From Rhodospirillales bacterium (GTDB taxonomy: Bacteria > Pseudomonadota > Alphaproteobacteria > UBA828): a DNA stretch of 42,098 bases. The translations under genes and the position numbers were made by a program. The notes under the pieces were generated by a model, which was given only the letters and a program-made list of their open reading frames with translations, did no database searches and was not told the origin of the DNA. Positions 25,535 to 31,783 of the stretch are shown here, piece after piece. The DNA lies in assembly GCA_028818855.1 (NCBI GenBank), contig JAPPMY010000230.1, forward strand, positions 1 through 42,098, written 5' to 3'. Every line of letters starts with the position of its first letter. Positions within the stretch are counted from its first letter, which is position 1.

Positions 25535-27874
25535 TCACAGTCGGCTCCACAGCGTGAACATCAGCGCGCGGTCGCTCGCCGGACGCTCGAGGAATTCGAT
25601 CCTCGCCGCCGTGCTCGGCGTCTCGCGAAGCGCCAGGCCGAGAGATTGCTGGACCAGTCGGTGGCGAGAATCGCCGATCAGGCCCGCGTACGGCCGTATC
25701 GTCCCGAACGGCCCCCCCCCCAACCCGTATCCGGCCTCTGCGCGAACGCTCAGGTTGGAAGAACGTTCATCGGCGGACGACATGAGGCGAGAATCGATAT
25801 CCAGCCCGAAGCCGCGACCGAGGCCGTCCGGAGCGAAACTGAGGCCGGCGCCGAGACCCCAGAGGTTCCGGTCGTTGCCGCCGAGACCGAACGAGGCCTC
25901 GACGCTCCCCGTCAGGCTGAGACGAGGATCGAAGACTCCTTCGACCGAGAAGGAGCCCTCCGTCTCCAACGAACCTCCTTCGGCTCCGTCCCCGGTCAGA
26001 TGCTTGTATCCCATGGATAGCGAAGGCGAGCCGGCGACAGGCGCGCTCCATGCCAGACCGGCGCGATAGTCGCGCCCTTGCATCGTGGGCAGCGACGACG
26101 AAATGCTGCCGCCGCCCTCGATCTCCAGGGCGAAAGCCTCGATGCTGGCCTCGGCCTCGAGCTCTCCGGACAATACGTCCGCAACGGGAACAGCGGCGCC
26201 GGCGGCACAGGTGAGCAGGTTCACATCGGAATGCGACCAGGACGGGAAGCCGAGGTCGTCGCGGTGCCCCAACTCGCCCGTTCCCGCACCGAGCGACGCC
26301 CAGATATGACCGCCCCATGGAGCGTGCCAGGCGGCGAAGGGATGCAGGGAGAGGAACTCCGTGTCGTGTTCACCGGCACGGTAGCCTTGCTCGGCCAGAC
26401 TCGCGTCGGCACGGTAGTGAAGATCGGTCCAGACGACCGAGGCGACCAGTCCCGCCTGCCAGGAGCCGACTCCTAACTCCGCTCCGGCGCTCAGGGACTC
26501 GCTCGTCCCGGAATAGTCGAAGCCGTCGGTCTCGCCCGACAGCGATGCAAGGCCAACGGAAGGGGCGATCGCTGTCAGCGCGCGCGATTCCCCGGGCGAC
26601 CAGCCGCGAACGCGATCCCGAACGGCAGTGTGGGCGACATCGACGGCGCGGCGTGCGTGAACGGGTGCGAGCGCAGTGTGTACCGGGTTGGATACCGCCG
26701 CTTGGGGGGACGCTGACGATCCGGGCGCTGCGTCGGGACACCGGTATTCCGAGCCGTCCCAGTACACATCGTCGCGCACTTGAAGCTGGATGTGGATATA
26801 GTTTTGGGGGTCGTCGGCGGGGTCAGCATCGGGGTTGCCGCACATCGCAGAGGGGCCGGGGTCGTACTGGACGTCCAGGCACAAAGCGTCATCCGCATTC
26901 GCCGCGTTGAGGCTCCGACTCGTTCCCACCAGATAACGGTACGTGTTGGGAGACCCGAGAATCGGATCCGCAGACCGGTGAGTGTACGTGAGCACGCGCG
27001 TGTCCAGGTCGAAAGACAGATTTCCCCGATCCCTGTCGGGCAAGTCAATCAGTGCGTAAGTGTCTGTGCCCGCCTCTCCCGCATGCGCATGGGGCAATAT
27101 CGCGACAGGCGTGGAGAATCCGGGTAAGCGAAGCGCGCAAGGCCCCCCGGGCTCTACCGTGCGCGTCCGGAATCGCCACGTTCCCCGATCCAGAGGATCG
27201 ACGATCAACTCGACACTCCTTGAAACGATTGCGGGAGGAGAGGCGCTGTCGGTTACCGAGTAAATGCACGAATCGCGGAAGCGCCCGTCCGGGGTGCCGG
27301 CGAAGACAGGCGGCGAGGGCGCAAAATTCATCCCCGGCGGCAGCTGGCCCCCTCCGCAGGTGAACGAATACGTGTAAGGCCGGACGCCGCCCGTAGCCTC
27401 TGGCAGAGCCTCGCTGTGATAGGTGTCGACGGTAAGGTCGATGGGGGGCACGGACGGAAGCGAGAGGGCGCCGCTTGCGGAACCGGGATCGACAACCAGA
27501 CGAAGTCCGTAAGTCACGCTTCGCTGGGGCCGGAATCCCGGATCGGCCTCAGTGATCGTGTACGTGCAGAAGAAAGGCCCGGCAACTGCGGAGGCCACGC
27601 CCGCAAGGATACCTTGATCTGGATAGAGCGTTACCCATTCGGGACATCCTTCGATGCTCGACTCGTAGGGGCGAAAGAAGCCGGGGATCCTGAATGGGAG
27701 CCGATGCTCCCCCGGTTGCCCTACATGAAACTCCAACTCGAGCAGTTCAGCCGCCGGTATTTCTGTCGCATCTCCCACAGGACGCTCGGACGAAATTCCA
27801 CCACCGCCGCACCCCGCCGTCACGAGCGCGGCGATTACGGCGAGCGGAAGCAGGAACCGCGCGCAGGGCGCCAT
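25535..27874 (-). CDS. Lipoprotein with Ig-like domains and C-terminal outer-membrane beta-barrel
   Basis: This protein has about 779 aa from the ATG at 27874, chosen because it gives a clean lipoprotein signal (FLLPLAVIAALVTAGC). An ATG at 27958 and a longer frame to 28042 are alternatives. The N-terminal half has putative-Ig (He_PIG-like) units: LPPGMNFAPSPPVFAGTPDG followed by YSVTDSASPP, and PEWVTLYPDQGILAGVAS. Paired cysteines are frequent. From about residue 480 onward glycine-rich amphipathic strands build an autotransporter-like barrel (LSAGAELGVGSWQAGLVAS, WASLGAGTGELGHRDDLG) ending LMFTLWSRL. It is probably a surface adhesin or passenger exposed through its own barrel. A G10 tract lies in the barrel (GLGGGPFG). 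It sits between the kinase gene and cpaA, so it may be made with the pilus. Confidence 0.8.
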   Translation of the reverse strand: MAPCARFLLPLAVIAALVTAGCGGGGISSERPVGDATEIPAAELLELEFHVGQPGEHRLPFRIPGFFRPYESSIEGCPEWVTLYPDQGILAGVASAVAGPFFCTYTITEADPGFRPQRSVTYGLRLVVDPGSASGALSLPSVPPIDLTVDTYHSEALPEATGGVRPYTYSFTCGGGQLPPGMNFAPSPPVFAGTPDGRFRDSCIYSVTDSASPPAIVSRSVELIVDPLDRGTWRFRTRTVEPGGPCALRLPGFSTPVAILPHAHAGEAGTDTYALIDLPDRDRGNLSFDLDTRVLTYTHRSADPILGSPNTYRYLVGTSRSLNAANADDALCLDVQYDPGPSAMCGNPDADPADDPQNYIHIQLQVRDDVYWDGSEYRCPDAAPGSSASPQAAVSNPVHTALAPVHARRAVDVAHTAVRDRVRGWSPGESRALTAIAPSVGLASLSGETDGFDYSGTSESLSAGAELGVGSWQAGLVASVVWTDLHYRADASLAEQGYRAGEHDTEFLSLHPFAAWHAPWGGHIWASLGAGTGELGHRDDLGFPSWSHSDVNLLTCAAGAAVPVADVLSGELEAEASIEAFALEIEGGGSISSSLPTMQGRDYRAGLAWSAPVAGSPSLSMGYKHLTGDGAEGGSLETEGSFSVEGVFDPRLSLTGSVEASFGLGGNDRNLWGLGAGLSFAPDGLGRGFGLDIDSRLMSSADERSSNLSVRAEAGYGLGGGPFGTIRPYAGLIGDSRHRLVQQSLGLALRETPSTAARIEFLERPASDRALMFTLWSRL
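25712..25721. repeat. Homopolymer of ten C (G10 on the coding strand)
   Basis: Ten C bases on the plus strand fall in the beta-barrel part of the Ig/barrel gene, coding LGGGP. Loss or gain of one base would destroy the last strands of the barrel. Confidence 0.9.
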
Positions 27875-28046
27875 TCCCCGGCCTGAGGGCGAGCGCGGTC
27901 CTCGTGCAGCGCCCCTGCACCCGCCCCAACGCCCGAACAATCTCGCCAGCGCGCTCATGATGCGTCCGTGTTCTCCACGCGATCTGCCGCCACGGCAGCC
28001 CTGGCCCGAAGGCGGACCGCCGCTTCCGCCGTCCCCGAACATGCGC

Positions 28047-29813
28047 CTACGGATTGGGCACGCCGGCAGGCAGCGTGATCTGTGCCACCGTCCCCTGGCC
28101 CGGCAGCGAGTTGATCTTGATCACGCCCTCGTACTTCTTCACCAGGTGGCCCGCGAGCGAGAGCCCGATCCCCATGGCGTCCTCCCGCGAGGTGTAGAAG
28201 GGCCGGAAGATGTTCATGCGCCGCTCGGCCGCGATCCCGTCGCCGTTGTCGATCACGGTGATCACGATCTCGCCGTCCTTGCGCGCCGTGTCGATCCTGA
28301 CCACGCCCTCGCGCCCCTCCAGGTCCTCGACGGCCCGCACCGAGTTCTCCACGATCTGCTTGAGCAGCAGGCGGAGCTCCGCGCGCGAGGCCAGGATCTC
28401 GGGAACGTCGCCCAGACGCTTCGCGATCACCTGCGCCGCCCTGGGTCCGCACGCCTCGATCGCCTCCTCCACGCAGGCGTTGACGTCGGTCATGCTGCGC
28501 CTCACCTCGCTGTTGGGTAGTCCGGCCACGCTCTCGAGGCGCTTCGCCAGGCCGGCGATGCCGGCGGCCTCCTGGCGCACGCTCGCCGAGATGTCGGCGA
28601 GCGCCGCCATCTCCTCGTCGAGGTCGATCCCGTCGGGCAGCTCGGCCAGGGAATCGCTGTTGTCCAGCGCGTTCTGCAGGTGCTGGCGGGTCTGGCGCAG
28701 GTAGTCCATGCGGGCGCCGATCTGGTCCGCCGCCGCCGCGAGCGTGCCGGCCGCCGACTTGACCACGAACCCCCTGACCGTCGTCTCCTCCAGGTCGGGC
28801 TCCAGGGCCACCGGCGCAGGCGCCGGCTGGGGAGCCGGCGGCACCGCGGGCGCCGGCGCAGCCTCGGCGGAGCCGTTGCCTGCCGCATACACCGGCGCGG
28901 TGTGCACCGGCGCGGCGTCGGCAGCGGGGGGAGCGTAGGCTGGCGCCTCCGCCGCCGGCGCGGTCTCCGCACCGGCGCGGCGCCTCTGGTGAAGCGCAAG
29001 CCCGATCCAGAACAGCGCCAGCAGCGCGATCACCACCAGCATCCCCCGGTCGTAGAAGGCGAGCTGGTCCTGCGAGCGGCCGAGCTCGAACTCGAGGTTG
29101 TTCACCAGCTCGTCGGTGAGCCCGGAGATCCGGTTCGAGGTCGCCTCCTGGAAGAGCTGCTCCGTCGGCCCCTGCTTGATCAGCAGGACCTCGGCATGGG
29201 AGACTAGGTTGGTCAATGTGTTGGCCAAAGCGGGCGCATGGGTGACGCTGTCGGCGCGCAGCGTCTCGACCTCGCCCATCAGCCGGTTCCGGTCCGTGTC
29301 GTTCGGCGAGGCCAGGTAGAGGTCCATCTCCTGGATCAGGCCGGATACCTGCCGCGCCAGCGCCGGGTCGCCGCTCTCCTCCGCGAGCCGCACAACGTTC
29401 GATGCCGCAAGCGGAAGGTATCTCTCGGAGTTGCGCACCACCGCATAACCGGTCTTGAAGCGCTCGACGCGCTCCTCCTTGGCGTCGATGGCGCTGATGT
29501 AGGCGTTGACCGCGTTGGCAAGCCGGTCGGGCAGGTCCGGGATGCGGCTCGCGGTCTCGGAGAGCTCCGTCTTGAGCCGCGCCATGCGCGGGATGAAGGC
29601 GGCGAGCGAGTCGAAGTCCGCCAGCGGGTCGGACCTGACCCGGCTCACCTCGATGCTCCAGTCGGAAGACAGCAGACGGATCTGCTGCACCGCCGCGATC
29701 GAGCTGCGGTAGTCCTCCTCGCCGCTGTCGTTGGCCATCATGTAGAGGAGGCCCGCCGCCGCCAGCAGGATGACGGAGACGACGGCCCCGAGAATGAGCG
29801 CGCCAGGTTTCAT
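28047..29813 (-). CDS. Membrane sensor histidine-kinase-like protein without an obvious H-box
   Basis: This is a 588-aa protein. TM1 spans about 5-27 (ILGAVVSVILLAAAGLLYM). A helical periplasmic sensor follows at about 28-255, reminiscent of DAHL-type sensors. TM2 lies at about 257-279 (MLVVIALLALFWIGLAL), then an A/P-rich linker to about 345. A long helical stretch leads to a HATPase_c domain with N-box (QIVENSVRAVEDLEG), G1 (VIDNGDGI), F-box (FRPFYTSRE) and G2 (GIGLSLAGHLVKKYEG). I find no usual phospho-acceptor histidine motif before the ATPase domain; the only nearby candidate is in RQTRQHLQNAL. No response regulator gene is in the window. GGAGGA inside the end of the peroxidase gene and a 2-base gap show translational coupling to it. 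It may sense the state of the pilus or a redox cue. Confidence 0.85.
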   Translation of the reverse strand: MKPGALILGAVVSVILLAAAGLLYMMANDSGEEDYRSSIAAVQQIRLLSSDWSIEVSRVRSDPLADFDSLAAFIPRMARLKTELSETASRIPDLPDRLANAVNAYISAIDAKEERVERFKTGYAVVRNSERYLPLAASNVVRLAEESGDPALARQVSGLIQEMDLYLASPNDTDRNRLMGEVETLRADSVTHAPALANTLTNLVSHAEVLLIKQGPTEQLFQEATSNRISGLTDELVNNLEFELGRSQDQLAFYDRGMLVVIALLALFWIGLALHQRRRAGAETAPAAEAPAYAPPAADAAPVHTAPVYAAGNGSAEAAPAPAVPPAPQPAPAPVALEPDLEETTVRGFVVKSAAGTLAAAADQIGARMDYLRQTRQHLQNALDNSDSLAELPDGIDLDEEMAALADISASVRQEAAGIAGLAKRLESVAGLPNSEVRRSMTDVNACVEEAIEACGPRAAQVIAKRLGDVPEILASRAELRLLLKQIVENSVRAVEDLEGREGVVRIDTARKDGEIVITVIDNGDGIAAERRMNIFRPFYTSREDAMGIGLSLAGHLVKKYEGVIKINSLPGQGTVAQITLPAGVPNP

Positions 29814-29815
29814 GG

Positions 29816-30769
29816 TCAGAACTCCTCCGATTCGCCCGCCAGCGTCTTGATGAACGCCACGATGGCGTCCTTGTCCTCGTCAGGTGCCTCGCGGCCCAGC
29901 TGGAACTCGAACATCGCGTCCACCGCATCGCGCAGCGTCTTTGCGCTGCCGTCGTGCAGGTAGGGAGCGGTGTGGGCCGCCATGCGAAGGCTGGGCACCT
30001 TGAAGGAGTGGCGGTCTTCCTCGTTGCCCGTGACGTTGTAGAGACCCAGGTCGGCGTCGGTGATGTCACCCCGCCTCTTGAAGTAGTCGTTCAGCACGCC
30101 GAAGACCTGGAACATGTTGCCGCCGACGTTCGCCCCCTGGTGGCAGGAGACGCAGCCGTAGTCCTTGAACAGCGCGTAGCCGTGCTTCTCGTAGGCCGTG
30201 ATCGCCCCCTCGTCGCCCTTGAGCCACCGGTCGAAGCGGCTGTTGGGCGTGATCAGGGACTTCACGTACTCCGCGATCGCGTTCTTGATGTTCTTGCGGT
30301 TGATGCCGTCCGGGTAGATCTCGTTGAACCGCGCCGGGTATTCGCTGTCCTGGTAGAGCCTTGAGACCACGTCGGGCCAGAGGTTGCCCATCTCAACCGG
30401 GTTCTGGATGGGTCCGTCGATCTGGGCCTCGAGGTCCCTGGCGCGTCCGTCCCAGAACTGCTTGAAGTTGAAGGCTGCATTGAACACGGTGGGAGAATTG
30501 ATCGGCCCCTCCCGGCCCTCGATCCCGATCGAGACCCGGAGCCCGTCGTCGCCGCCGCTCGCCAGCTCGTGGCAGCTCGCGCAGGCGATCGTCTCGTCCT
30601 TCGACAGGATGGGGTCGTGGAAGAGCGAGCGGCCCAGATCCACCTTCCAGGGGTTCACGTCGATGGTCTCCGGGATCGGCTTGATCGGCTCCTCGGCGAG
30701 CACGCCGACGGCCATGAGCAGGCCGGCCAGACCTGCGGCCGCGAAGATCAGAAGGGATTCGATGCGCAT
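29816..30769 (-). CDS. Di-haem cytochrome c peroxidase (CcpA/MauG family), copy 2
   Basis: This is a 317-aa protein from the ATG at 30769, one base after the tadC stop; an earlier start at 30793 would overlap tadC. The signal or anchor is SLLIFAAAGLAGLLMAVGVLA. Haem sites are CASCH at about 61 and CVSCH at about 205. Landmarks are LGRSLFHDPILSKDE, INSPTVFNAAF, FWDGRA, IDGPIQNPVEMG, and LRMAAHTAPYLHDGS followed by the haem-ligand methionine in DAVDAMFEF. The usual length of bacterial CcpA is about 320-340, so this is a complete, compact enzyme. It is expected in the periplasm. It lies between tadC and the sensor kinase with 1- and 2-base gaps, so it is translated as part of the pilus operon. 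It resembles copy 1 at 7812-9032 closely. Confidence 0.92.
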   Translation of the reverse strand: MRIESLLIFAAAGLAGLLMAVGVLAEEPIKPIPETIDVNPWKVDLGRSLFHDPILSKDETIACASCHELASGGDDGLRVSIGIEGREGPINSPTVFNAAFNFKQFWDGRARDLEAQIDGPIQNPVEMGNLWPDVVSRLYQDSEYPARFNEIYPDGINRKNIKNAIAEYVKSLITPNSRFDRWLKGDEGAITAYEKHGYALFKDYGCVSCHQGANVGGNMFQVFGVLNDYFKRRGDITDADLGLYNVTGNEEDRHSFKVPSLRMAAHTAPYLHDGSAKTLRDAVDAMFEFQLGREAPDEDKDAIVAFIKTLAGESEEF

Positions 30770-30770
30770 C

Positions 30771-31766
30771 TCACTCACCACCGGGTACACCACCGATACT
30801 GCCCAGCCCGCCGATGGCTCGCATCGCGGTCAACGCCGCAGGCCCCGCCACCAGGAGCATGATCCCGGGCATTACCAGGAGCAGCATCGGGAGCGTCATC
30901 AGCACGGGCAGCTTGGACGCCCATGCCGAGATGCGGGCGGCACGCTGCACCCGCTCGCCCTCCGCGATGTTCTTCATCGACTGGGTCAGCGGCGTTCCGT
31001 AGCGGTCGCCCTGGATCAGGCTCATCGCGAGATCCTTCAGGCCCTCGACGTCCGTGCGTTCGTGGTACGCCTGGAGCACCGAGCGGCGGTTCGAGCCGAC
31101 CCGCAGCTCGGCCTCGATGACGCGGAACTCGGCCGCGAGGTCCGGCTCGATCGGCATCAGCTCGTCTGCGACCGTCGCCAGCGCCCGCTCGAAGGTGAGG
31201 CCCGACTCCAGGCACATGGTCATCAGGTCGAGGGCGTCGGGAAGCGCGCTGCTCATCCTGCGTTTGCGCCGGCTCACTAGTGAGCGCACCCCGTACTCGG
31301 GAACGATGCCCCCGATCACGAACCCCGCCACGCCCGCGACCGCGACGAGCACGCCGGGGGGGAGGAAGGCGAACACGGGGCCGATCGCCTGCGCCGCAAG
31401 CGCGGCGAGGCCGGCGCCCAGCACGCTGAAGGCCAGCTTGCACGACAGGTAGAGAGAAAGCGCGTCCTGGCGTGCGAACCCCGCGAGGCGCAGGGTGCGC
31501 GTGAGCTTCTCCCGCTCCCGCGCGCCCACCGGAACCAGCATCGAGAGCGCCTGGAACAGCGCCGGGCCGAAGGAGCGGATCTGCACCGCCGCCAGGGCCT
31601 GGGCGCCGGAGCCCGGCACCGCACGCAGCGCCTCCCGGCGCGCCATGGCGAGGCGCCGGTCGAGGAGCCGCGTCCGCTGCGTCTCCCCGAAGATGAAGGG
31701 AGCCAGCAGGATCAGCAGCACCCCGCTGGTGGCAATCCCCGCCAGCACGATCATCGAAGATGTCAC
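30771..31766 (-). CDS. tadC: TadC, inner-membrane platform protein (T2SSF family)
   Basis: This is a 331-aa protein from a GTG at 31766, supported by GGAGG 5 bases upstream; an ATG four codons in (31754) is the alternative. A first membrane segment (IVLAGIATSGVLLILLAPFI) is followed by a pair of segments at about 95-160 and a T2SSF domain (LPDALDLMTMCLESGLTFER, LRVGSNRRSVLQAYHERTD, RYGTPLTQSMKNIAEGERVQ). A final segment is rich in L, M and P (LPVLMTLPMLLLVMPGIMLL). TadC pairs with TadB to form the platform on which the CpaF motor acts. The gene starts 17 bases after the CpaB-TadB fusion and its stop is one base before the peroxidase ATG. Confidence 0.93.
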   Translation of the reverse strand: MTSSMIVLAGIATSGVLLILLAPFIFGETQRTRLLDRRLAMARREALRAVPGSGAQALAAVQIRSFGPALFQALSMLVPVGAREREKLTRTLRLAGFARQDALSLYLSCKLAFSVLGAGLAALAAQAIGPVFAFLPPGVLVAVAGVAGFVIGGIVPEYGVRSLVSRRKRRMSSALPDALDLMTMCLESGLTFERALATVADELMPIEPDLAAEFRVIEAELRVGSNRRSVLQAYHERTDVEGLKDLAMSLIQGDRYGTPLTQSMKNIAEGERVQRAARISAWASKLPVLMTLPMLLLVMPGIMLLVAGPAALTAMRAIGGLGSIGGVPGGE

Positions 31767-31783
31767 TCTCTCTCCTCCCTTGC

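Noticed and set aside
29816..30769. Peroxidase copy 2 as a true MauG (tryptophylquinone-forming)
   Set aside because: The haem-ligand position carries methionine (DAVDAM) as in CcpA, not the tyrosine of MauG; no methylamine dehydrogenase genes are present.
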